Source: an uncultured Romboutsia sp. (GTDB lineage: Bacteria; Bacillota; Clostridia; Peptostreptococcales; Peptostreptococcaceae). Taken from it: a stretch of 13,232 nucleotides of DNA. This document shows, piece by piece, positions 7,461-13,232 of the stretch. The notes beneath the pieces are model-generated. The model was given only the letters and a program-made list of their open reading frames with translations, was not told where the DNA came from and ran no database searches. How positions within the stretch are numbered: position 1 is the stretch's first letter; every line of letters starts with the position of its first letter. The translations under genes and the position numbers were made by a program. The stretch lies in contig CALFLM010000078.1 in NCBI GenBank assembly GCA_937880075.1, forward strand, positions 1 to 13,232, written 5' to 3'.

Positions 7461-7466
7461 ATTATA
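7461..7466 (-). promoter_or_regulatory. Possible -10 box for the LUD-domain gene
   Basis: TATAAT on the minus strand lies 34 nt before the ATG, within GATACTATAATTATAT. The region 17-18 nt upstream (AAATTA) is a poor -35. The rest of the 288-base gap between this gene and the next one shows only AT-rich DNA and the terminator at 7668-7699. Confidence 0.4.
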
Positions 7467-7667
7467 GTATCATATCCTTTTAATTAATTTGATTTTTTTA
7501 CTTAGAATTTTTGTAAATAATACACTTAAAATTTGATATAAGGTTTTTAATAGATAAGCTACTTTTAAAAATTTATTTAGTCTTTTTTATAGAATTTTAT
7601 ATGTTACATAACATACTCATTATATTTTTTTATTAAAATTATATACATATAGTCATTTATTTATAAC

Positions 7668-7699
7668 ATAAAAAGACATCAAATATTTATGATGCCCTT
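7668..7699 (-). terminator. Intrinsic terminator of the 534-residue gene
   Basis: On the minus strand AAGGGCATCA (7699-7690) pairs with TGATGTCTTT (7681-7672) over 10 bp, with G-U pairs among them, around an 8-nt loop. TTTTTATG follows. The stem starts 16 nt after the stop codon. Confidence 0.8.
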
Positions 7700-7715
7700 A
7701 TTATAATATTTTTAA

Positions 7716-9320
7716 TTACTGATTTATAGAACTTATTTTATTTGTAGAATAAATAGTGAGCTCTCCATCATCATCAACTAACATAATTCCATTTCTTACG
7801 AACTCTAAATTTCCTTTTATCTTTTCATTAATACAGCTTGCAACATTCTCCTCTTTAAAATCTATACCATTTACAGCATTTACATAATCTTTATTTAATT
7901 TAACATTCTCTACAAATTCTCCATAATCTTTTAAAATATCTATTGATTTGATAACTTCAGCTGTTTCTATACCTGATATATTTGATACAGTATCGTGCTT
8001 AATATCTTTTATATGATTTATATATTCACATCCTTGTTTTGTAACTACTGAAATAGTGTCGTCTTCATTAATTATATTATTTACAATTGTTTTTGATGTT
8101 TTTAAAATATCATTTAGAGGTTTTATATCTTCCTCTTTATATTTTAATACATTGTTATCATAATCAACATCTATAGAGTTTACAAACTCATCTTTTTCTA
8201 TATTAATATTACTTACTACCATATTTGATATATTTTCACTTTCTATATTAGCTAATATATTTTTAGCTTCATTAGGAATTATAGTAAATGTTTCTATACT
8301 TGCTTTAAGCGGTTCAAATGTCCCATCATCTAATACAACTCCTATAAACCCCTCCCCTGTTGGATCAATTCTTAAAGGTCTATTTTGTATTTCTTCCTTA
8401 TTTAAATAATTATTCATAGGTCCTATAATTAGTAACTCTACAGTCTTTGAATTTATTATTTGTTCATTTACATCTATATTTTTTATTACATTATCTACAT
8501 AGGTAGGCTTTACATCTACAACTGAGCTTAATTTATTTTGATTTACTTCTTTTACAACCTTTGTCTTTGATTGATTTGTAACTACATTGCAATTTTTTGT
8601 ATTAATATCAGATAATACATCAATTTTATTAGTTTTTATAGGTTTTGAAACTTCAACCTCTTCACAGTTATCTGTTAATACTTTTTTCTTTTCTATTTTT
8701 ATATCTTTTACTATATTCTTTTTTTCACTTATTATATTTTCTACTACACTTTTTTTATTTTTATTTAATTCTATATTTTCCAATGATTTTTTAGTATTTA
8801 TATCTAAATCTGTATTATATTTTAGAACATCTTCACTTGTTATATTTTCTATACCTTTTATTTTATTATCATTTTTTATTGCATAATAATTTATATTTTT
8901 TATATTTTCATAATTTCGTCTTATGTAATCCTCAATATTTTTGTCCTTTGGCTTATTTGCAAAAGCTCTAGAATATCTGGTATTAGGATCATATCTATAA
9001 TTATTTTCTTCATCTATAGTACTATCTTTTATCTCTTTTATTAATAATTTCTTAAAATTAGGATTATCACTATTGTTTAATATCTTAACTTTAATAATAT
9101 TCTCCATTGATATTGCTACTTTATCATTCATTATTATGTTCTTTTTAATTACTAAATTGCTCTCATTTTCTTTATTTATTTGTATTTTATTAGTGTATCC
9201 ATCTGTAGTTGTAATTTCTAAATCAACAGAAAACTTTTCTTTATTTGAAGAAGAATCTACTAATTCTTTAATAGTATTGAGCATCTTTTCTATTGATCTA
9301 TTATTATAATTTTTCTGCAT
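7716..9320 (-). CDS. Lys/Asn-rich protein with spaced beta modules, possible spore protein
   Basis: I do not recognise this 534-residue protein. It has no signal peptide or membrane segment. The N-terminus (8-97) looks folded, with a helix and then VDLEITTTDGYTNKIQI. Residues 100-300 are low-complexity, rich in K, N, I, D and E, and probably extended. Three short segments share a pattern of strand, D-rich turn, strand: 59-80 (KNIIMNDKVAISMENIIKV), 324-348 (including VVLDDGTFEPL and SIETFTII), and 508-532 (NGIMLVDDDGELTIYSTNKI). A looser fourth copy with NNIINEDDTISVV lies near 415. This suggests a modular structural protein. AAAGGAG 9 nt before the ATG sets the start. On the minus strand CATATATATAA (CATA at 9376-9379) resembles a mother-cell sigma-factor -10, and the neighbour is cysteine-rich. 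A spore coat or exosporium role is therefore my inference, not a homology call. Confidence 0.8.
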   Translation of the reverse strand: MQKNYNNRSIEKMLNTIKELVDSSSNKEKFSVDLEITTTDGYTNKIQINKENESNLVIKKNIIMNDKVAISMENIIKVKILNNSDNPNFKKLLIKEIKDSTIDEENNYRYDPNTRYSRAFANKPKDKNIEDYIRRNYENIKNINYYAIKNDNKIKGIENITSEDVLKYNTDLDINTKKSLENIELNKNKKSVVENIISEKKNIVKDIKIEKKKVLTDNCEEVEVSKPIKTNKIDVLSDINTKNCNVVTNQSKTKVVKEVNQNKLSSVVDVKPTYVDNVIKNIDVNEQIINSKTVELLIIGPMNNYLNKEEIQNRPLRIDPTGEGFIGVVLDDGTFEPLKASIETFTIIPNEAKNILANIESENISNMVVSNINIEKDEFVNSIDVDYDNNVLKYKEEDIKPLNDILKTSKTIVNNIINEDDTISVVTKQGCEYINHIKDIKHDTVSNISGIETAEVIKSIDILKDYGEFVENVKLNKDYVNAVNGIDFKEENVASCINEKIKGNLEFVRNGIMLVDDDGELTIYSTNKISSINQ

Positions 9321-9406
9321 TTATACACACTCCTTTACAACTAACTTTTATAACTAAAATTCTCCTCATTATATATATGTTTACTAACTATATTTTATTA
9401 CATAAA

Positions 9407-9436
9407 TATAAGGCTCATTTTTTAACGAGCCTTATA
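9407..9436 (-). terminator. Intrinsic terminator of the cysteine-rich gene
   Basis: TATAAGGCTC at 9407-9416 and GAGCCTTATA at 9427-9436 are a perfect 10-bp inverted repeat with a 10-nt loop. On the minus strand the stem begins 8 nt after the stop at 9445 and is followed by TTTATG. It separates the cysteine-rich gene from the 534-residue gene, so the two are probably not one operon. Confidence 0.85.
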
Positions 9437-9444
9437 CCTAAATA

Positions 9445-10491
9445 TTAACATTCTGATTCACAGTTTGATGTAAATCCTCCTTTAGTGCAACTTAATGTGT
9501 TAGGCGTTGTATATACTGCCACTTCATCTTTCACTACTACATATAATTTTTCAGTTACTAAAAGCGTTGCAAATATATTAGCATCAAATCCATATACTCG
9601 TTGTATAGGTTGACGTCCTGTAGTTTGTGCTTCACTTTCTTCTAACCCTTGTATTTCACTAATTTCATTGTGGCCTGATCCTGACATTAGTTGTTTTACA
9701 GCACATTTTGGCGCTACACAAGGTACTGATACACATAGGTCAAATATTGCTCTTAAATTTACTTTTTTTCTATCATCTGGTAAACATACTTGACCGAAGA
9801 AATCAACATCTTTAAAACCTAACCCTGGATCAGCATTATCAGCTAAGTTATCTACAAGATATTGAGCTTTAAAAGGTATACATCCTGCCGTACCTTCCAC
9901 TATAATATACAAGTAGCAAGAATCTGGCGTTATATCTGATTGACATACTTTTCTAGTTCTTCCATTTTCACAACATCCAGCACCTACACAAGATATACTT
10001 CCACTATATTCAGTATATATATTTGTACAACCAGGTGTGCTACATGCTGAACATGGATCTTTCTGTAAAGTTACAGTTTGATTAAGACCTATTTCAGTTT
10101 GTATATGTTCTTCTTTTATTCCTAAACAATCATATTGTAAAGTTATAGTATTTATACATACCTCTTTTCCTACCAACTCATTTAAGTTTTGTGTACCTGC
10201 CCATATTATTTTAAATCTTCTATCTTTAGCACATCTTGTTTGTTCACTTTCTAAGCATACACAGTCATATATTCTATCTATTAATGCAGGTATGCATTTT
10301 GCTTCTCTTATATCTGGACATCTAATAATTTTTGGTCTACAACACTGTTCTTTGCATTGGCTTTCTTTTTTTATAGTTGTTGGACCATTTTGACATGTAC
10401 AGCATAAATTATCTTGATTACTAGGCTTATTTTCTCTTGCTTCAGACTCTTTTATTTCTTCGATTTCTTTATTGTCTTTTATTTCACTCAT
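9445..10491 (-). CDS. Cysteine-rich protein (29 Cys in 348 aa), probable spore-surface protein
   Basis: The first 28 residues are highly charged (E, K, N), and then cysteines appear throughout: CCTC, CKEQCC, CVC, CSAC, GAGCC and a final CESEC. By hand count there are 29, over 8 percent. The middle (about 95-260) has beta-strand character, including FKIIWAGTQNLNELVG, CYLYIIVEGTAGCIPFKAQYLV and VNLRAIFDLCVSVPC. A segment near 275-300 (SGSGHNEISEIQGLEESEAQ) is polar and flexible. There is no signal peptide, as expected for spore coat or exosporium proteins made in the mother cell. There such cysteines can cross-link; CdeC and CdeM of Clostridioides difficile are functional parallels, and I do not claim homology. 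A GGAGAGG-type site about 8-9 nt upstream supports the ATG, and a SigK-like promoter lies at 10544-10573. Metal binding is the main alternative. Confidence 0.82.
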   Translation of the reverse strand: MSEIKDNKEIEEIKESEARENKPSNQDNLCCTCQNGPTTIKKESQCKEQCCRPKIIRCPDIREAKCIPALIDRIYDCVCLESEQTRCAKDRRFKIIWAGTQNLNELVGKEVCINTITLQYDCLGIKEEHIQTEIGLNQTVTLQKDPCSACSTPGCTNIYTEYSGSISCVGAGCCENGRTRKVCQSDITPDSCYLYIIVEGTAGCIPFKAQYLVDNLADNADPGLGFKDVDFFGQVCLPDDRKKVNLRAIFDLCVSVPCVAPKCAVKQLMSGSGHNEISEIQGLEESEAQTTGRQPIQRVYGFDANIFATLLVTEKLYVVVKDEVAVYTTPNTLSCTKGGFTSNCESEC

Positions 10492-10543
10492 GCCATCTAT
10501 CCTCTCCTGTATTTATTTTGAAAAGATTACATTCTCTTCTTAA

Positions 10544-10573
10544 TAAAATATATGATTTTATAAGATACATGTT
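10544..10573 (-). promoter_or_regulatory. SigK-like promoter for the cysteine-rich gene
   Basis: On the minus strand AAC (10573-10571) is followed after exactly 16 nt by CATATATTTTA (10554-10544). This matches the SigK pattern of AC, about 16 nt, then CATAnnnT. Transcription would start roughly 45 nt before the ATG, leaving room for the ribosome site at 10500-10508. In AT-rich DNA a match this short can be accidental. Confidence 0.42.
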
Positions 10574-10625
10574 ACTAATTTAGATTCTCTATTTAATAAT
10601 TCCTATTAATATATGTATAAATTGG

Positions 10626-10634
10626 CATATTTTA
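10626..10634 (+). promoter_or_regulatory. CATA-type -10 for the beta-propeller gene
   Basis: CATATTTTA lies 47 nt before the ATG at 10673 and 27 nt before its AGGAGG. It closely resembles the -10 proposed for the divergent cysteine-rich gene, but the AC of a SigK -35 is absent at 16 nt. The resemblance suggests co-expression in sporulation only weakly. Confidence 0.28.
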
Positions 10635-10672
10635 ATATAAATATTAGTATATGTATTTTTAGGAGGATAGTT

Positions 10673-11686
10673 ATGTCTTTTATAGATAAAACAAATATAT
10701 TAATAAAAAAAAGGAACAATGACTTATACTACTTTAATTTAGATAAGGATATAGTATTTACTAAGATAAGCAATGAAAGTAATACCTTAGTACCTAAAAA
10801 ATTATTTGATGGAGACTATTCTTTTGTAGATATATGGCTAGATACAAATGAAAAAGACAATATCTATGGAGTTATAAATGATAAAAAAGGAAAAATACTA
10901 AATTTGAATATAGAGGAAGATAATATTAATAAACATACTATGATAAAATATGATTATAAAAACTTTATAATAAAGTTTCCATATACAAAACACATATCTA
11001 ATATAAAGCATACTGTATATTACTCAATAAATAAAAGTGTACCTCTTTTAGCAAATCTAATTCATCTGTATGAAGATGATAATATTTGTGTAAAGAATAC
11101 AATAGATTTCATAGACTATAATATTCTTAGTAATTTCGTTGTAGCATACTCAAATAACAAGCCTATTATATTTTACTTTAAAATAGTCGATCAATTTGAA
11201 GAATTATTTGTATCTACCTTTGATTTAAATTCTCACTCTTGGTCTAAACCTATTAAAATTACTAAATCAAACAAGAATAAAATATATTTATCTGTTTTAC
11301 AAGATGAAAACAATAACTATCATATAGTGTTTTCAGAAAACCACAATAACAAGTATTATTGTAAATATATCAATATAAGTTTAGAAAATAATTTTTTAAA
11401 AATAAATCAAGAGTCTATTATAAGTAAAGATGTTATGTGCTTATTTCCAAGTATAATAAAAGAAAATTCTACCCTATATATACAATGGGTTGAATATTTT
11501 GATTTGTATATTTGTGAATCAAATGATTCTGGAATGAATTGGAGCAAACCTCTAATGGATAAAAATATATCTAATCAACCATTTATAAGATACCAATATA
11601 TTTCTGATAATATAACTTCAATATTTGCACCTAAAAACAATTTAAGTTTAGAGTCTTTACCTATAAAACAAGGAGTATCTGATTAG
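10673..11686 (+). CDS. Sialidase-like beta-propeller protein with Asp-box, 337 aa
   Basis: The start is the ATG at 10673, because AGGAGG at 10661-10666 sits 6 nt before it. An in-frame extension back to 10613 lacks a ribosome site. An exact Asp-box (S-x-D-x-G-x-x-W) is present at 283-290 in SNDSGMNWSKP. A second copy of the same blade ending, SHSWSKPIKI, has its tryptophan at 190, exactly 100 residues earlier. Other strands such as FVVAYSNNKPIIFYFKI and YHIVFSENHNNKYYCKYI fit propeller blades. The fold is that of the sialidase/BNR superfamily. The catalytic arginine triad and FRIP motif of true sialidases are not seen, and there is no signal peptide, so sialidase activity is unlikely. It may be a binding or structural protein, perhaps of the spore surface given the divergent cysteine-rich neighbour. 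The last codons lie inside the terminator stem. Confidence 0.8.
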   Translation: MSFIDKTNILIKKRNNDLYYFNLDKDIVFTKISNESNTLVPKKLFDGDYSFVDIWLDTNEKDNIYGVINDKKGKILNLNIEEDNINKHTMIKYDYKNFIIKFPYTKHISNIKHTVYYSINKSVPLLANLIHLYEDDNICVKNTIDFIDYNILSNFVVAYSNNKPIIFYFKIVDQFEELFVSTFDLNSHSWSKPIKITKSNKNKIYLSVLQDENNNYHIVFSENHNNKYYCKYINISLENNFLKINQESIISKDVMCLFPSIIKENSTLYIQWVEYFDLYICESNDSGMNWSKPLMDKNISNQPFIRYQYISDNITSIFAPKNNLSLESLPIKQGVSD

Positions 11687-11702
11687 ATACTCCTTGTTTT
11701 AT
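11663..11702. terminator. Bidirectional terminator, 18-bp perfect stem
   Basis: Positions 11663-11680 and 11685-11702 are exact reverse complements, 18 bp around the 4-nt loop GATT. The stem begins inside the propeller gene's coding sequence, and the TAG stop (11684-11686) sits at the loop. The T-rich 3' arm serves the plus-strand gene. On the other strand the stem lies 22 nt beyond the stop of the coiled-coil membrane gene, so it can end both convergent transcripts. Confidence 0.95.
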
Positions 11703-11724
11703 AAGTAAAAATTCTTAAATTTTA

Positions 11725-12288
11725 TTAATTAATATTTTTATTGTTATTTTTAGATTCTATTTGAGCTTTAATAATCTCTGATTGTCTTTTTAATTCATCT
11801 ATTTTATATCTTATGGCGCTTAACTTAGCTTCCATTGAAGTTCTAGCTTTTTCTGTTTCAGCATTTTTCATACCTTCTTCAGTTTGTTCATACATCATCT
11901 CTAATGTATTTATCTTTTCATTTATTTTATCATATACAATTTGAGGGTTATTGTATAATATTTCTCTTTTCTTATCTATCATATATAGTACTTTAAAATA
12001 AATAAATGTTATTACTATATTTGCTATAATCTCGAATACTTCTATACTCATTCTATTAGTTATAGCTGATACACCTATAAACACAATTAAGTTAAATAAA
12101 AATAAGTTGTTCAGTATTTTTCTATTTTCAGTGTACCTTCCTTCTTCTTTATATTTCATAAATCTATAAGGTATAGATATTGTTAATATCGGTGCCAAAA
12201 ATATTATCTTCATGTCCATAAGAGCGTATACAATACTTAGCATAGTTACTAAAGTCGTAGTTCTACTCATTAAGTCTACTCGTCTCAT
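11725..12288 (-). CDS. Membrane protein with C-terminal coiled coil, 187 aa
   Basis: I do not recognise a family. Hydrophobic segments are at about 10-25, 28-41, 61-76 and 84-104. The first two are short and may form one hairpin. From about 115 to 180 the sequence is highly charged and helical with coiled-coil spacing (YDKINEKINTLEMMYEQTEEGM, then AKLSAIRYKIDELKRQSEIIKAQI), ending in an asparagine-rich tail. The topology suggests a small integral membrane protein with a cytoplasmic coiled coil for dimerisation or scaffolding. GAGGAG at 12295-12300 lies 6 nt before the ATG at 12288 and rules out the in-frame ATG six codons later as main start. It converges on the propeller gene and shares the strong hairpin there. 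Confidence 0.82.
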   Translation of the reverse strand: MRRVDLMSRTTTLVTMLSIVYALMDMKIIFLAPILTISIPYRFMKYKEEGRYTENRKILNNLFLFNLIVFIGVSAITNRMSIEVFEIIANIVITFIYFKVLYMIDKKREILYNNPQIVYDKINEKINTLEMMYEQTEEGMKNAETEKARTSMEAKLSAIRYKIDELKRQSEIIKAQIESKNNNKNIN

Positions 12289-12702
12289 ATTATTCTCCTC
12301 TAACTTTCAAATATAAAAATTCCTTTTAACGTAAAATGATATTATATATTTTATCATACCTTATAAATAAAATATATATATTTGTATCAAATTTTAATCT
12401 ATAAAATATAACACTTTGTATAAGGCCTACCTTAAATGTTATTAACTAATTTTTTATTAAAATAAGATATAACTATTATAAAAGTATAAAAATTATTATT
12501 TATAAATGTTTCTACATTTATTTCATAGTTTGTAAACAAATGCTTTCCATCAAACATATAATAGAATATAGACTAAGTTATGCTACTTCTAGTCTATGAG
12601 CATCATTTATTTAAATTTTGGTTTTCATAGGCATTTATACCTCTTACATATAACAAATGATAATAAAATGAAATTAAGTTAATTTATAGGAGGTAATTAC
12701 TT
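12289..12702. other. 414-base gap with hairpins but no gene
   Basis: The gap lies between divergent genes. Apart from the ribosome sites at both ends it holds an 8-bp perfect hairpin at 12502-12521 (ATAAATGT, loop TTCT, ACATTTAT) and the possible pseudoknot at 12568-12603. It also holds the left copy of a 14-bp direct repeat at 12644-12657. No open frame with a ribosome site is visible, and no known riboswitch core (GEMM, TPP, SAM or T-box) was recognised. Confidence 0.6.
12568..12603 (+). promoter_or_regulatory. Stem-loop with potential H-type pseudoknot, possible leader RNA
   Basis: ATAGACTA at 12568-12575 pairs perfectly with TAGTCTAT at 12590-12597 around a 14-nt loop. Within that loop ATGCT (12580-12584) is complementary to AGCAT (12599-12603) just beyond the stem, so the loop could fold back as a 5-bp pseudoknot. 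The element ends 99 nt before the 84-residue gene. Whether it is transcribed is unknown, because no clear promoter is visible upstream. It has no long U-tract, so a terminator is less likely. Confidence 0.35.
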
Positions 12703-12957
12703 ATGAAATGTTGTATGTGTGGATTTGAATTAGAATACAATTATTGTCATTTAGTTGATAGAGGTCTGGTATTTTGTTCTATTGAATGTTTGAAAGAAAA
12801 CTATGATGAAAAATATGAAGGGACATTTCCGATAGAAGCACCTAAGATGACATTTGGAGATGCTATAACTAAATTAAAAGAAGGATATAAGGTAAGAAAA
12901 GTAGACTGGGATGAAAGTCATTATATTTATATGGATGAAGAAGGATATGTTTATTAA
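12703..12957 (+). CDS. Zinc-motif protein fused to a short DUF2829 (Tad2-like) domain, 84 aa
   Basis: Residues 1-30 contain C3, C4, C6, C15, C25 and C29 in a CxxC ... FCSxxC arrangement, the pattern of small zinc-binding TRASH/MYM-type fingers. After a linker rich in E, K and Y, residues 49-84 (MTFGDAITKLKEGYKVRKVDWDESHYIYMD...) match the first half of DUF2829. That family includes Tad2, a phage protein that sequesters the cyclic ADP-ribose-type signal of Thoeris immunity. Hallmarks are the F-G-x-A-I start, the L-K-E-G-x-K-V-R turn and the tryptophan (W69). The usual second half, ending in an acidic D-W segment, is missing. In the +1 frame from 12950, codons for FIKLNNDVWEEFK run to a stop at 12989-12991, so a frameshift may have shortened the gene. 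AGGAGG at 12688-12693 supports the start. Anti-defence function is inferred from the domain only. Confidence 0.72.
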   Translation: MKCCMCGFELEYNYCHLVDRGLVFCSIECLKENYDEKYEGTFPIEAPKMTFGDAITKLKEGYKVRKVDWDESHYIYMDEEGYVY

Positions 12958-13140
12958 GTTAAATAATGATGTATGGGAGGAATTTAAGTAAAGCCTTCTG
13001 GCTTTACTTGTTACATATAACAAAATATTGATAAAATCATCAAGCATATTAATATTACTCTTATGTGCTATAATAATTTTGTTAGTAACTAATTTAAGTT
13101 ATATGTTTTAAGTCTTACTTTATCTATAAAAAATAAAAAA
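12958..13140. other. Intergenic region at the right end
   Basis: After the 84-residue gene this stretch holds its terminator, the right copy of the 14-bp repeat, and AT-rich DNA. An isolated TATAAT at 13069-13074 has no supporting -35. GGGAGG at 12975-12980 resembles a ribosome site but no start codon follows at a usable distance. No gene is supported before the partial one at the edge. Confidence 0.5.
12986..13009 (+). terminator. Terminator of the zinc-motif/DUF2829 gene
   Basis: AAGTAAAGCC at 12986-12995 and GGCTTTACTT at 13000-13009 form a perfect 10-bp stem with the loop TTCT. The U-tract is short (ACTTGTT), so efficiency may be moderate. The stem overlaps the stop codon of the +1 reading frame (12989-12991), the arrangement also seen after the propeller gene. 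Confidence 0.75.
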
Positions 13141-13167
13141 CAGAAACATCAATTCAAATAGTTTCTG
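13141..13167 (-). terminator. Minus-strand intrinsic terminator of a gene at the right edge
   Basis: CAGAAAC at 13141-13147 pairs with GTTTCTG at 13161-13167 around a 13-nt loop. On the minus strand the stem is followed by TTTTTTATTTTTTATAG, a very good U-tract. It therefore ends a minus-strand gene coming from beyond 13232. Confidence 0.78.
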
Positions 13168-13188
13168 ATCTTTATTTAAAATATCTAA

Positions 13189-13232
13189 TTAAACTAATAG
13201 CTCAGCATAAAACGTTCTAAGAAAAGCATCGT
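13189..13232 (-). CDS. 3' end of a minus-strand gene running off the window
   Basis: The terminator at 13141-13167 implies a minus-strand gene ending nearby. One frame gives DAFLRTFYAELLV and then TAA at 13189-13191; the adjacent frame gives TMLFLERFMLSY and then TAG at 13194-13196. I favour the first for its normal codon use, but only about 14 codons are visible. No function can be given. Confidence 0.4.
   Translation of the reverse strand, partial: DAFLRTFYAELLV

Larger units (their letters stand above)
12644..13024. repeat. 14-bp direct repeat flanking the zinc-motif/DUF2829 gene
   Basis: TTACATATAACAAA occurs at 12644-12657 and 13011-13024, start points 367 nt apart. The two copies enclose exactly the 84-residue gene and its terminator. 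Both are followed by related but not identical AT-rich sequence. It might mark an insertion or duplication. A repeat of this length is not very improbable by chance in DNA of this base composition. Confidence 0.35.

Noticed and set aside
10613..10672. N-terminal extension of the propeller protein
   Set aside because: The ATG at 10613 has no ribosome site, while AGGAGG lies 6 nt before the ATG at 10673. The extension also overlaps the proposed promoter.
12975..12980. Ribosome binding site of another small gene
   Set aside because: GGGAGG is present but no start codon follows within a usable distance before the terminator at 12986-13009.
1..13232. CRISPR array, tRNA or rRNA genes
   Set aside because: No regularly spaced repeats of suitable length, no cloverleaf with conserved TTC arms and no rRNA-like GC-rich segments were seen on either strand.

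Overview
The window is about 13.2 kb of very AT-rich chromosomal-type DNA. It has strong Shine-Dalgarno sites (AGGAGG and GGGGAGG types), compact monocistronic genes, and terminators set very close to stop codons. These features, a bacterial-type GlnRS, and a cysteine-rich protein of the kind seen on clostridial spores suggest a spore-forming, low-G+C anaerobe of the Clostridia. Peptostreptococcaceae (the Clostridioides/Paraclostridium/Romboutsia group) is my best guess. It is an inference from style and gene content, not a database match.

Left part (1-3428). Three minus-strand genes appear to be transcribed separately. The first is a 203-residue protein with a probable winged helix-turn-helix followed by a domain like the replication-relaxation family, often carried on mobile elements. 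The second is a 547-residue protein with three membrane segments and a large soluble part of unknown function. The third is a 188-residue cytoplasmic protein that looks like a circularly permuted papain/NlpC-like (YiiX-type) hydrolase. Intrinsic terminators separate the second and third.

Middle (3429-7427). A 579-base AT-rich gap precedes glnS, the clearest gene of the window: glutaminyl-tRNA synthetase, on the plus strand. It has a hairpin just upstream and a roughly 106-nt stem-loop just downstream. Two minus-strand genes follow: a diacylglycerol-kinase-family lipid kinase and a LUD-domain protein with its cysteine-rich tail.

Right-middle (7428-12288). This block looks sporulation-linked. 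It holds a 534-residue lysine- and asparagine-rich protein with spaced beta-type modules and a 348-residue protein with 29 cysteines. A 337-residue beta-propeller (Asp-box, sialidase-like fold) protein is divergent from the cysteine-rich one. A 187-residue membrane protein with a C-terminal coiled coil converges on the propeller gene across an 18-bp perfect hairpin. CATA-type -10 sequences upstream of the first three fit mother-cell sigma factors (SigE/SigK), but this is inference.

Right end (12289-13232). A 414-base gap contains a possible pseudoknot-forming leader. It precedes an 84-residue gene joining an N-terminal CxxC...CxxxC zinc-binding motif to the start of a DUF2829 (Tad2-type, Thoeris anti-defence) domain. 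That domain stops early. The +1 frame carries on for 13 more codons to a stop inside the next terminator stem, so the gene may be frameshifted. A minus-strand terminator and the last codons of another gene lie at the edge. The zinc-motif/Tad2-like gene is the best candidate here for something undescribed.
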